The notes under the pieces were generated by a model that made no database searches, was not told the DNA's origin, and was given only the letters and a program-made list of their open reading frames with translations. Source: Anabaena minutissima FACHB-250 (GTDB taxonomy: Bacteria > Cyanobacteriota > Cyanobacteriia > Cyanobacteriales > Nostocaceae). From it: a DNA stretch of 64,000 nt. The stretch spans positions 1-64,000 of the forward strand of contig NZ_JACJRG010000034.1 of assembly GCF_014697125.1 (NCBI RefSeq). The letters are read 5' to 3'. Each line of letters opens with the position of its first letter. The stretch's first letter is position 1. This document shows positions 25,928-34,500 of the stretch, in pieces. Made by a program: the position numbers and the translations under genes.

Positions 25928-27352
25928 ATGCGGATTCTATTTGTAGCAGCAGAAGCAGCACCCATTGCCAAAGTCGGCGGAATGGGTGATGTTGTTGGAG
26001 CTTTACCAAAAATCTTGAGAAAAATGGGGCATGATGTACGAATATTCCTGCCTCATTACGGCTTTCTCCCAGACAAAATGGAGATTCCCAAAGATCCGAT
26101 TTGGCGGGGATACGCCATGTTCCAAGATTTTACAGTTCACGAAGCGATTCTGCCTGGTACTGATGTTCCCTTGTACTTATTTGGACATTCTGCCTTCAAT
26201 ACCCGCCGCATTTATGGTGGCGATGATGAAGACTGGCGGTTCACCTTGTTTGCCAATGGTGCAGCTGAATTTTGCTGGAATTACTGGAAACCAGACATTA
26301 TCCACTGTCATGATTGGCATACAGGGATGATTCCTGTTTGGATGAACCAGTCTCCAGACATCACTACAGTCTTTACAATTCACAACTTGGCATATCAAGG
26401 CCCTTGGCGTTGGTATCTAGAGAAAATTACCTGGTGTCCTTGGTATATGCAAGGACACAACACCTTGGCCGCCGCCGTCCAATTTGCTGACAGGGTAAAT
26501 ACAGTGTCTCCCACCTACGCCGAGCAAATCAAGACTCCGGCTTACGGTGAAACTGTAGAAGGTTTACTGTCCTTCATCAGTGGTAAATTATCTGGGATTG
26601 TGAACGGTATAGACACGGAAGTATACGATCCAGCTACAGATAAATATATAACTCAAACTTTCACTACTGATACCTTAGACCAACGCAAAGCCAACAAAAT
26701 ATCCTTGCAAGAAGAAGTAGGCTTAGAAGTTAACAAAAATGCCTTTTTAATTGGCATGGTAACGCGGTTAGTCGAGCAAAAAGGCTTAGATTTAGTCATC
26801 CAAATGTTAGACCGCTTCATGGCCTATACTGATGCTCAGTTCGTTTTGTTAGGAACAGGCGATCGCTACTACGAAACCCAAATGTGGCAATTAGCCTCGC
26901 GCTATCCCGGACGCATGGCCACTTACCTACTATATAACGATCCTCTGTCCCGTCGCATTTACGCCGGTACAGATGCCTTCTTAATGCCTAGCCGTTTTGA
27001 ACCTTGTGGTATTAGCCAAATGATGGCTTTACGCTACGGTAGCGTCCCCATCGTTCGCCGCACCGGTGGACTAGTTGACACCGTATCCCACCATGACCCC
27101 ATGAATGATGCTGGTACAGGCTATTGCTTTGACCGCTATGAACCACTAGATTTATTCACCTGTATGATTCGCGCTTGGGAAGGTTTCCGATATAAACCCC
27201 AATGGCAAGAACTACAAAAACGCGGCATGAATCAAGACTTCAGCTGGTACAAATCTGGCAAAGAATACGACCGACTATACAGATCAATGTACGGCTTGCC
27301 AGAACCAGAAGAAGCGACTTTAGAATCAAAACTGATATTAACCAATCAATAA
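25928..27352 (+). CDS. glgA: Glycogen synthase, GlgA1 type
   Basis: A GT5 family ADP-glucose:alpha-1,4-glucan glucosyltransferase of 474 residues. The N-terminal Rossmann domain begins MRILFVAAEAAPIAKVGGMGDV, with the ADP-glucose KxGG motif at K16. The C-terminal domain has VTRLVEQKGLD and PSRFEPCGISQMMALRYG, then RRTGGLVDTV. It makes storage glycogen from photosynthate. A second synthase of the GlgA2 type lies at 34501, as is common in cyanobacteria that carry two. A strong terminator follows. Confidence 0.93.
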   Translation: MRILFVAAEAAPIAKVGGMGDVVGALPKILRKMGHDVRIFLPHYGFLPDKMEIPKDPIWRGYAMFQDFTVHEAILPGTDVPLYLFGHSAFNTRRIYGGDDEDWRFTLFANGAAEFCWNYWKPDIIHCHDWHTGMIPVWMNQSPDITTVFTIHNLAYQGPWRWYLEKITWCPWYMQGHNTLAAAVQFADRVNTVSPTYAEQIKTPAYGETVEGLLSFISGKLSGIVNGIDTEVYDPATDKYITQTFTTDTLDQRKANKISLQEEVGLEVNKNAFLIGMVTRLVEQKGLDLVIQMLDRFMAYTDAQFVLLGTGDRYYETQMWQLASRYPGRMATYLLYNDPLSRRIYAGTDAFLMPSRFEPCGISQMMALRYGSVPIVRRTGGLVDTVSHHDPMNDAGTGYCFDRYEPLDLFTCMIRAWEGFRYKPQWQELQKRGMNQDFSWYKSGKEYDRLYRSMYGLPEPEEATLESKLILTNQ

Positions 27353-27383
27353 TTTAGGGGATAGGAGACTCCCTAGATCCTTC

Positions 27384-27425
27384 AGATCCCCGACTTCTCA
27401 AAGAAGTCGGGGATCTTTTCTTTTT
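27384..27425 (+). terminator. Strong rho-independent terminator after glgA1
   Basis: A 15-bp GC-rich stem AGATCCCCGACTTCT/AGAAGTCGGGGATCT with a tiny loop, then TTTCTTTTTC. Confidence 0.92.
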
Positions 27426-27634
27426 CGTAACGAAATGCGATCGCTACAATTTTTCGCTATTCTTGCACAAATTATCGCTCCCTGACACTTTCTCAGCACA
27501 ATCTCCGTCTATGTAATACGCAGCATCCATAAAAGTAATAAATTTTACGGATTTTATCCTGTTATTTCCAGTGTTATCTTGAACAAACGAATATATACAG
27601 ACTATTTAAACTATATTTGCAAGGATTAACACTT

Positions 27635-28552
27635 GTGAGAAAAAATACTATCTTACAAGCCTGTATTTATGGCTTGACGGCATTAATATCATTCAGCACT
27701 GTACTCATCACCAATAGCACCGCTTTCACTCAAGTCGCAATTCAACAAACACCTCTAACTATTGCTAACTTGATTTGGCCAACAAAAGGATATATTTCTC
27801 AAGGCTTCCACAAGTATCGACATGAAGGTATTGATATTGCTGCACCATCTGGAACGCCAATTATGGCGGCGGCGGCGGGAACAGTAGTGAAATCAGGATG
27901 GGATGAATGGGGATTAGGTAATGCTATAGAAATTAAACATCATAACGGTAGTGTAACAGTGTACGGTCATAACCGTCGTTTATTAGTCAGCAAAGGTCAA
28001 CAGGTTAAACAAGGTCAAATTATTGCTGAGATGGGATCTACCGGAAATAGCACTGCACCTCATTTACATTTTGAAATTTATCCCAATGGTCGAGTTGCTG
28101 CTGATCCTCAGCATTTACTAGCATCTTCTATCGCTAGCAATATTCCCTCACCACAGAGTTATCCATCTGCGGCTGGCGGTTATCAAGTTAATAAACCCCG
28201 ACCAATTAATACACCCCCAGTAGCACAAGCCGTTTCACCTTCCCAAGCTATACCAATTCCCGTAACTCTTGCACCTGTGACAGATACCAAATGCAATGGT
28301 GTCACAGTCTTACAAGGTGAAACCAAAAATACATTCGTCAAAGTCTGCCAAGAAAACAGTCAGTTATTTTATATTGGTCAGTTAAAACAAGACCCTCAAC
28401 AACCAGTCAAGATACCAGCTTGGAACATTGGTCAAAATCAATATCAAGCAGATAACGGTAGTTTCTCTTACTTAGTCAGTCCAGACAAAGTAGAAGTGTG
28501 GCGTAATGGTAGTCAGATTCGTACCGATGTTTTTTTTACTTTTAATAAATGA
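27635..28552 (+). CDS. Secreted M23-family metallopeptidase (LytM domain)
   Basis: About 305 residues from a GTG at 27635, which has AAGGA at suitable spacing; a TTG six codons upstream is less likely. A signal peptide (TILQACIYGLTALISFSTVLI) is followed by an M23 domain at about 50-165. Zn ligands are in RHEGIDIA (H, D) and HLHFEIYP (H), with the Gly-rich YGHNRRLLVSKGQQVKQGQIIAEMGSTG between. The motif set is complete, so it may cleave peptidoglycan cross-links. The C-terminal domain (TKCNGVTVLQGETKNTFVKVC) is not recognised. Role in cell-wall remodelling is inferred. Confidence 0.85.
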   Translation: MRKNTILQACIYGLTALISFSTVLITNSTAFTQVAIQQTPLTIANLIWPTKGYISQGFHKYRHEGIDIAAPSGTPIMAAAAGTVVKSGWDEWGLGNAIEIKHHNGSVTVYGHNRRLLVSKGQQVKQGQIIAEMGSTGNSTAPHLHFEIYPNGRVAADPQHLLASSIASNIPSPQSYPSAAGGYQVNKPRPINTPPVAQAVSPSQAIPIPVTLAPVTDTKCNGVTVLQGETKNTFVKVCQENSQLFYIGQLKQDPQQPVKIPAWNIGQNQYQADNGSFSYLVSPDKVEVWRNGSQIRTDVFFTFNK

Positions 28553-28833
28553 AAAAAATAGTTTTTTTGTGGTGAGAGGAATTAAGATTTTATGACTTTT
28601 GTCTCAATCTAATTAATCTGAAAAAATCCAAGTGTGCAGAGTCCCTCAAGCCAATGATAACACTGAAAATTACTAGCGCGATCTCGAATTGTTTCTGCAA
28701 AGATTGTTATAAATTTTCTGATTTTTTGATCATACCAACAATAAAACCCTTTATGATATAGAGTAGTTAAAAATACACAAACTCAATATCGTCTCTACGC
28801 TTTTAAACTTTACCAAATATAAGGTGTTCACCA

Positions 28834-29670
28834 ATGGAATATCTCGCTTATTCCTCTATGGTTATTGCCAATGAAGAGGCAAATGGTCAGGCAGAATATA
28901 TCGACTACGAGTTTCCCAAATTTGATTTAAATTGGCATAAACTCCTGAAATCTTCGGCTTGGTTGTCTTTAGCAGGCTGCATGGTATTGTTCTCCGCTAT
29001 TACTCAAACACCAGCAGCTTTAGCCGCCTATGTCAGAACTAATGGCACTTGTCTCAATGTGCGTGTAGATCCCAACCCCAAATCTAAAGTTGTCGATTGT
29101 TTGCCTAACGGTACTCAAATTGCAACCACTGGGACAGTAAATGGTTTTGCTCGCCTATCTACCAACAGATATGTATCTGCAAACTGGGTGGGTAGTATGT
29201 CTACCACTTCTACGACTAGTCCGACCAAACCGATGAATAGTGCCGGGGTTGGTGGACGTGTCACCCTCACTGTTGGCTCTAGAGGTCAAGCTGTGTCAGA
29301 AGTGCAGAAAGTTTTAGGGATTAATGCTACAGGTTATTATGGGCCTGTAACTGCTCGACGAGTTAGGGAGTTTCAAGCCAATAATAAATTGCGTGTAGAT
29401 GGCATAGTTGGACCGCAAACGCGCACTGCTTTATTTAGAACCGCTTCGACACCTACTACAACTATTACACCCACTGGAGGCCCTGTAACGCTGAGTCTTG
29501 GCTCTAAAGGTCAGGCTGTATCAGAAGTGCAGAAAGTTCTCGGAATTGAACCCACTGGTTATTACGGCCCTGTAACTGCTCGGCGAGTTAGAGAATTTCA
29601 AGCCAATAACGACTTGCGTGTAGACGGCGTAGTTGGCCCTCAAACTCGCAGTGCATTATTGAGAGGATAG
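28834..29670 (+). CDS. SH3-like and double peptidoglycan-binding protein
   Basis: A 278-residue exported protein with an unusually long N-region (about 46 residues) before a membrane or signal segment (SAWLSLAGCMVLFSAITQTPAALA). A bacterial SH3-type domain (about 66-115, NGTCLNVRVDPNPKSKVVDCLPNGTQI) is followed by two nearly identical PG-binding-1 domains (about 147-200 and 224-277), each reading GQAVSEVQKVLGI...YYGPVTARRVREFQANN. There is no catalytic domain, so it is probably a wall-binding structural or regulatory protein. The duplicated domains are also similar at DNA level, suggesting recent duplication. It lies next to the M23 gene in the same direction. Confidence 0.85.
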   Translation: MEYLAYSSMVIANEEANGQAEYIDYEFPKFDLNWHKLLKSSAWLSLAGCMVLFSAITQTPAALAAYVRTNGTCLNVRVDPNPKSKVVDCLPNGTQIATTGTVNGFARLSTNRYVSANWVGSMSTTSTTSPTKPMNSAGVGGRVTLTVGSRGQAVSEVQKVLGINATGYYGPVTARRVREFQANNKLRVDGIVGPQTRTALFRTASTPTTTITPTGGPVTLSLGSKGQAVSEVQKVLGIEPTGYYGPVTARRVREFQANNDLRVDGVVGPQTRSALLRG

Positions 29671-29723
29671 TTAAGGAAGGCAGAATAAAGGAAGATACAG
29701 TTCTTAGCGTTATGGGTGAATAG

Positions 29724-29750
29724 AGACGTTGCAATGCAACGTCTTAAGTT
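29724..29750 (+). terminator. Palindromic terminator
   Basis: Perfect hairpin AGACGTTGCA-A-TGCAACGTCT followed by TAAGTTTTT, just downstream of the peptidoglycan-binding gene and convergent with the epimerase gene. Confidence 0.85.
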
Positions 29751-29751
29751 T

Positions 29752-30867
29752 TTAGCCCAACCCAAAGTATTTTTGAACAATCTGCAAGATGTATTCTGCT
29801 GCATGACCATCCCCAAAGGGATTAATAGCGTTAGCCATCGTTTCATACGCTACTGGGTTACTGAGTAACTCATCGGCAGCAGATGCAATGCTATCACTAG
29901 CAGTCCCGACCAGTTTCGCTGTACCCGCAGCCACAGCTTCCGGTCTTTCAGTAGTATCTCTGAGAACTAAGACTGGTTTTCCTAGACTGGGTGCTTCTTC
30001 TTGTAAACCACCGGAGTCAGTGAGCAGAAAATGCGATCGCCCAATTGCTCCTACTAATTCCGCATAATCAAGGGGTTCTGTTAAAAACACTCGCGGATGA
30101 TTCCCTAACAATACTTGCAAAGGTTCTCTCACAGTAGGGTTGCGGTGTAAGGGTAACAGCAAAGCCGTATCGGGAAACTTATTTAAGATTTGTAAAAAAC
30201 CTTGGGCGATCGCTTGTAATGGTTCTCCCCAATTTTCCCGACGATGCACAGTAGCCAGCAAAGTACGGTAGGAATTCCAATCTAAACCAGGCACATTACA
30301 AGCCGGTTGAGTTGCAGCCACATTTAACAGCGCATCAATAACTGTATTCCCCGTCAAATGAATTTCACCCAAAACGCCAGAACGTTCTAAGTTTTCCACA
30401 GCCAACGCAGTCGGTGCAAAGTGTAACTGGGTGAGTTGCGAAATTAACCGCCGATTAGCTTCCTCTGGGTAAGGATTAAATAAATCATCAGTTCTTAAGC
30501 CTGCTTCGACATGACCAACAGGGATTTTTTGATAAAACGCTGCTAAAGTTGCGGCGAAAGCTGTAGTCGTGTCACCTTGTACTATGACTAAATCTGGCTT
30601 ATTTTCCAGGAATAACTTTTCTAAACCTCGCAAACTGCGGCAAGTGATATCACTCAGAGATTGTTGAGGCTGCATAATCTCTAAATCATAGTCTGCCTTC
30701 AAGTTGAACAACTGCATCACTTGTTCAACCATCTCCCGATGCTGTCCAGTTAAAATCACCTGCAAATCAAAGTCAGGCGATTTGTGAAAAACCTGAATTA
30801 CCGGAGCTAGCTTAATCGCCTCTGGACGTGTTCCCAAAATAATGTAAATAGATTTTTGATTAGTCAT
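29752..30867 (-). CDS. wecB: UDP-N-acetylglucosamine 2-epimerase (non-hydrolysing)
   Basis: A 371-residue enzyme interconverting UDP-GlcNAc and UDP-ManNAc for envelope polysaccharides. Family motifs are ILGTRPEAIKLAPVI at the N-terminus, TGQHREMV, VQGDTTTAFAATLAAFY, VGHVEAGLRT, TVHRRENWG and TDSGGLQEEAPSLGKPVLVLR. The length fits. An STRR block precedes the start. No polysaccharide cluster surrounds it, so the end product is unknown. Confidence 0.9.
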   Translation of the reverse strand: MTNQKSIYIILGTRPEAIKLAPVIQVFHKSPDFDLQVILTGQHREMVEQVMQLFNLKADYDLEIMQPQQSLSDITCRSLRGLEKLFLENKPDLVIVQGDTTTAFAATLAAFYQKIPVGHVEAGLRTDDLFNPYPEEANRRLISQLTQLHFAPTALAVENLERSGVLGEIHLTGNTVIDALLNVAATQPACNVPGLDWNSYRTLLATVHRRENWGEPLQAIAQGFLQILNKFPDTALLLPLHRNPTVREPLQVLLGNHPRVFLTEPLDYAELVGAIGRSHFLLTDSGGLQEEAPSLGKPVLVLRDTTERPEAVAAGTAKLVGTASDSIASAADELLSNPVAYETMANAINPFGDGHAAEYILQIVQKYFGLG

Positions 30868-30958
30868 TAGTCAATAGTTATTAGTCATTAGTTAATAATC
30901 ATTAGTCAATAATCATTAGTCAATAGTTATTTCCCTGTCCCCTGTCCCCTGTCACCTA
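30868..30958. repeat. STRR array (TAGTCAT/TAGTCAA, then CCCTGTC)
   Basis: Heptamer variants of TTAGTCA with occasional 8-nt steps extend upstream of the epimerase start and switch to CCCTGTC units at about 30937. Confidence 0.85.
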
Positions 30959-30973
30959 ATTCCCTCCAAACAC

Positions 30974-30995
30974 GAAAAAACCCGGCTGAACCGGG
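30974..30995 (-). terminator. Rho-independent terminator
   Basis: On the minus strand CCCGGTTCAGCCGGG is followed by six T. It serves the small membrane protein gene that ends at 31027. Confidence 0.88.
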
Positions 30996-31026
30996 CAGAT
31001 GCTTTTGGTCGAATTTTTCAGGATGA

Positions 31027-31404
31027 CTATAGTTTGGAATCACAAGTTAGTGGGCAAGCTGCATATACAGTTGTCTGCATCTGCTCTGCTTCTCCTCCGT
31101 GCAACCAGCTTAACCATTGAATTTCTTTTGGATGTACACCCTTAAAGGTCAGTACACCAGCAGCAATCAAAACTGCCATGACATTCAACATAATCAAACC
31201 GCCGGCGACAAGTAAAACTGCGCTAACAGGCATTACAGATTGCAGCACAATTGACAACAAACACCCGACCGTAGCCATTAACACAACTAATGGAAATCCA
31301 ACAACCAACAAGCATACTGCCAATGTAAAAGTCCATATCAAAAAACTTTTAATCATCAACAAGGAGTAGGTCTTTCCGAGATTAGAACTCTGAGCCAAAA
31401 CCAT
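31027..31404 (-). CDS. Small integral membrane protein
   Basis: 125 residues from an ATG at 31404, which has an ideal AGGAGG ribosome binding site seven bases upstream; an in-frame upstream ATG at 31467 lacks one. The sequence contains three hydrophobic helices (IWTFTLAVCLLVVGFPLVVLM, GCLLSIVLQSVMPVSAVLLVAGG, LIMLNVMAVLIAAGVL) and a soluble C-terminus with three Cys. I do not recognise the family. Its clean promoter-side RBS and terminator argue for a real, well-expressed gene. Confidence 0.75.
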   Translation of the reverse strand: MVLAQSSNLGKTYSLLMIKSFLIWTFTLAVCLLVVGFPLVVLMATVGCLLSIVLQSVMPVSAVLLVAGGLIMLNVMAVLIAAGVLTFKGVHPKEIQWLSWLHGGEAEQMQTTVYAACPLTCDSKL

Positions 31405-32111
31405 AACGTTTCCTCCTAAGTACACAGCAAAATTTATTTTCAGTAATATCTCGCTTTTGGCAAGCAACTGAATGATTCAATGAAGTTTCAGTATATAAAA
31501 CCAGTCCGAGAAAATGAGCGTTTATTTATTAAACTTTACAATTAATTTTTTGCAACTATGAATGTAAATTTAAGTTCACATTTCATCATAAATCTCGCTT
31601 TTGATATCTGTCTTGAGGAATAGTGGACAAAAGTCATTTGACCAAAAAGTTTGATTCCAACTCTTGAGTTAGATTTTGCTTAACATTTCTTATGAAAAAT
31701 CCCGATGCTTCTCATAATTCTCTCAGGTCGCTCAACAAATTATCTACAGATGATTCTGCTGTTAATTGCTAGTTACTTATAGTCGCCATAGATAAAGTCC
31801 TCTCATTTAAGATTCATATTCCTAATTCACATTAAATTTTTGCGTAAAAAAATACTTTGGATTAACAATATATTTACTGAGGTTTTTTGGGAAACTCTTA
31901 GGATAAACCAGTTTAGATAGGAGGTTACAATTTTTTTCTTTTATAGATTAACGTCATAAGTTATACAAATACCCTAGACAAGATGTAACGAAATATTACT
32001 AAAAGCTTCCAGTTAATCAGAAATCTAAAATTGGCTTGCTGAGAAGCTTCAGAACGTTTTACCTCATTTTTTTCTTCATTGAATAGTTAAACTGCGAGAT
32101 TTTAAAGATAT
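31405..32111. other. Intergenic region upstream of pilT
   Basis: About 700 bp, AT-rich, between divergent genes. A motif GATAGGAGGTTAC at about 31916-31928 looks like a ribosome binding site without a good ORF behind it. No RNA gene or operator is recognised. Confidence 0.4.
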
Positions 32112-33419
32112 ATGACAGAATCACAGCACCCAGCGAATCCCAATCCTGTTGTTGCCCGGAATGTGCCACCAGCACCGCCACTACCACCACCACCACCTAC
32201 GGTCATGACGCAACGCCAACATACACAAACTTTGGATATGTCGTCAGTTAATAGAAGTGCTGGACAAGCTGTATCACCACCCCCAAGTCCTCCACCTGCG
32301 GCGGCTCATCGTCCTGGAACGCCACCACCAATGCCTGTTGCTAGTAGTGCTACCACTTCGGGGCTAACTTTAGCGGAAATTATTAAAGAAGCGTTTGATA
32401 ATGGATATTCTGATATTCATTTGGGGGTAGGTGAAGTACCTCGCTTCCGTAGCCGAGGAGAAATTAGCCCAACTGATTATCCAGAAACTGACAAACCAAC
32501 TTTTATGAGTTGGTTACGGGAGATCATAACTGAGTCGGAAATTCAACGATTTCAAGAACACTTGGAATTTGATGGTGCTACCCAATATGAATTTGCCCGT
32601 GTACGGATTAACGTCTTTGACTCTCTCAAAGGCTATGCAATGGTGCTGCGGTTGATTCCTTTAAAAATCTTATCTATTGATCAGTTAAGATTACCTCCCA
32701 TATTTCGGGATATTTGCCACTATCACAAAGGCTTAATTTTGGTGACTGGCCCAACTGGTTCTGGTAAATCAACGACAATGGCAGCGATGATTGATTACAT
32801 CAATAGGGAAATGCCCAAACACATTATCACCATTGAAGATCCTGTAGAATTTGTCCATCAAAGCCGTAAGTCTTTAATTAAGCAACGGGAAGTAGGAATG
32901 CACACCCGGAAATTCGACAATGCTTTAAAAGCAGCCTTGCGGGAAGATCCAGATTTGATTCTGGTGGGTGAAATGCGGGACAAAGAAACAGTCAACACAG
33001 CCTTAAAAGCGGCTCAGACTGGTCACTTGGTGATGGGAACACTACACACCAATAGTGCAGTAAAAACTATTGAACGGATTTTGAACCTCTATTCTGGTGA
33101 AGAACAAGATGCCATGCGAGTAGCACTGGCGGAGTCTTTAGTGGCAGTTATTGCCCAAGGCTTGTGTCGGACAACCGACGGTAAGCGGGCAGCTTTCCAT
33201 GATGTCCTGATTAATACAGAAGCGGTCAAAGAATGGGTCAAAGATGGTAAGTATGATGAGATTAGCGAATTGATGAAGCAAGCTGGTTTTGACGGTATGA
33301 TTACTATGAATCAGTCATTGCTCAACCTCTATCAAGACGGTCGCATCACTGAAGAAACAGCCTTAGAAATGTCACCAACACCTAACGAAATGGCTCAATT
33401 CCTTCGAGGACGAGTCTAA
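32112..33419 (+). CDS. pilT: PilT-type pilus retraction ATPase
   Basis: A 435-residue secretion/pilus ATPase that powers type IV pilus retraction and twitching or phototactic motility. A Pro-rich, probably disordered extension (residues 1-85, with runs of Pro) precedes the core: N-terminal PAS-like domain (YSDIHLGVGEVPRFRSRGEI), Walker A GPTGSGKST, the Asp box ITIEDPVEFVH, Walker B REDPDLILVGEMRD and the His box TGHLVMGTLHT. The C-terminal motif LCRTTDGKRAAFHDVLI fits PilT rather than PilB. The Pro-rich extension is typical of cyanobacterial versions. No other pil gene is adjacent. Confidence 0.85.
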   Translation: MTESQHPANPNPVVARNVPPAPPLPPPPPTVMTQRQHTQTLDMSSVNRSAGQAVSPPPSPPPAAAHRPGTPPPMPVASSATTSGLTLAEIIKEAFDNGYSDIHLGVGEVPRFRSRGEISPTDYPETDKPTFMSWLREIITESEIQRFQEHLEFDGATQYEFARVRINVFDSLKGYAMVLRLIPLKILSIDQLRLPPIFRDICHYHKGLILVTGPTGSGKSTTMAAMIDYINREMPKHIITIEDPVEFVHQSRKSLIKQREVGMHTRKFDNALKAALREDPDLILVGEMRDKETVNTALKAAQTGHLVMGTLHTNSAVKTIERILNLYSGEEQDAMRVALAESLVAVIAQGLCRTTDGKRAAFHDVLINTEAVKEWVKDGKYDEISELMKQAGFDGMITMNQSLLNLYQDGRITEETALEMSPTPNEMAQFLRGRV

Positions 33420-33421
33420 GA

Positions 33422-33532
33422 GAGTAGGGGTGTAAGGGTATAAGGGTGTAGGGGTGTATAAGGAAGAAATTTTACCCCATGCCCCACCCCATGCCCCATG
33501 CCCCATGCCCCATGCCCCTTGCCCAGTTCCGA
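33422..33532. repeat. STRR arrays (GGGTGTA-type and CCCCATG heptamers)
   Basis: After the pilT stop, GGTGTAAGG-type units are followed at about 33475-33525 by CCCCATG heptamers (five or more copies). The two repeat types meet just upstream of the KaiB-like gene. Confidence 0.88.
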
Positions 33533-33548
33533 GAACTAACTAATTAAC

Positions 33549-34304
33549 TTGACTACAGATACACTATTTCAACCTCAGTTATTTAAGGGAATTGCCCTAT
33601 TTACACCGGGAGGAGATTTAATTTACTGCATCGACTCGAACAAGCAAGGTCGATGGCATTCGCATTTGTGTACTGCTTTACAGGAAATTCTCGACTTACC
33701 AGAACCACCTCACTTTCTAGTTCCTTGTTATACAGCCACAATAGACCACTGGTTAGATCCGCAAACGCAGCAGGTTAAAACCTTTGCGGAAGCTTACCCC
33801 GTAGTAATGAAACATCAGGCTGTACTAAATGCGATTTTTGATACAGGTGACTTGGTTTGGCAACCTGCACCGTGGCAAGATGGCCTGTGCGATCGCATGG
33901 TATTGTCCACTTATCGCGCTGCATTTCCCCAACTCTGGGAAGACCACGACTTAATTATCAATTTAGACCTTTCCGAACCAGTCCCAAGATATCATCCACC
34001 AGCTAAGGCAGTACAAAAAGCCCAAATCAAAACCTATGTTCTGCGTTTGTTCGTCGCCGGACACAGTGCTAACACAGAGCGTATTCTCAAGAATTTACAT
34101 GAACAATTAGAGCGATCGCTAGGATATCCTTACACAATGAAAGTGATTGATGTCTTAACTAATCCAGAACAAGCAGAAATCGATCAAGTATCCGCCACCC
34201 CAACCCTAGTCAAAGTTTGGCCTCACCCAATTCGTCGTCTAGTTGGTGACTTAGATAACGCAGAAAAAATACTCCAAATGCTAGGAGCAAAAGATAAACT
34301 CTAA
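33549..34304 (+). CDS. KaiB-domain protein with long N-terminal extension
   Basis: A 251-residue protein starting with TTG. The C-terminal part (about 165-250) reads like KaiB: KTYVLRLFVAGHSANTERILKNLHEQL, YTMKVIDVLTNPEQAE, then ATPTLVKVWPHPIRRLVGDL. KaiB itself is about 100 residues, a fold-switching circadian clock protein that binds KaiC. The N-terminal 155 residues (FKGIALFTPGGDLIYCIDSNKQGRWH, LCTALQEILDLPEPPHFLVPCYTATID) have no family I can name. It is not the clock kaiB, since kaiA and kaiC are not adjacent. A sensory role for the extension is possible but unproven. Confidence 0.8.
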   Translation: MTTDTLFQPQLFKGIALFTPGGDLIYCIDSNKQGRWHSHLCTALQEILDLPEPPHFLVPCYTATIDHWLDPQTQQVKTFAEAYPVVMKHQAVLNAIFDTGDLVWQPAPWQDGLCDRMVLSTYRAAFPQLWEDHDLIINLDLSEPVPRYHPPAKAVQKAQIKTYVLRLFVAGHSANTERILKNLHEQLERSLGYPYTMKVIDVLTNPEQAEIDQVSATPTLVKVWPHPIRRLVGDLDNAEKILQMLGAKDKL

Positions 34305-34500
34305 GTACAACACTCCCTGCGTACCTCCGCGTTTAAATTACCACTCTCAATAAGTCAAGAAATCTTGAACATCCGCGAGCTAAATCCAGTTTTCCGGTAA
34401 ATATTAGCAAGTATCATTCAAACACTCGCTTGTCAATGAGTACATCTTGCATATACTGAGATGTATAGTTAGATAAATTTTTGTAAAGCGAGGAATACGG

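Noticed and set aside
33549..34304. Assignment as clock gene kaiB
   Set aside because: The protein is more than twice KaiB length and no kaiA or kaiC is adjacent.
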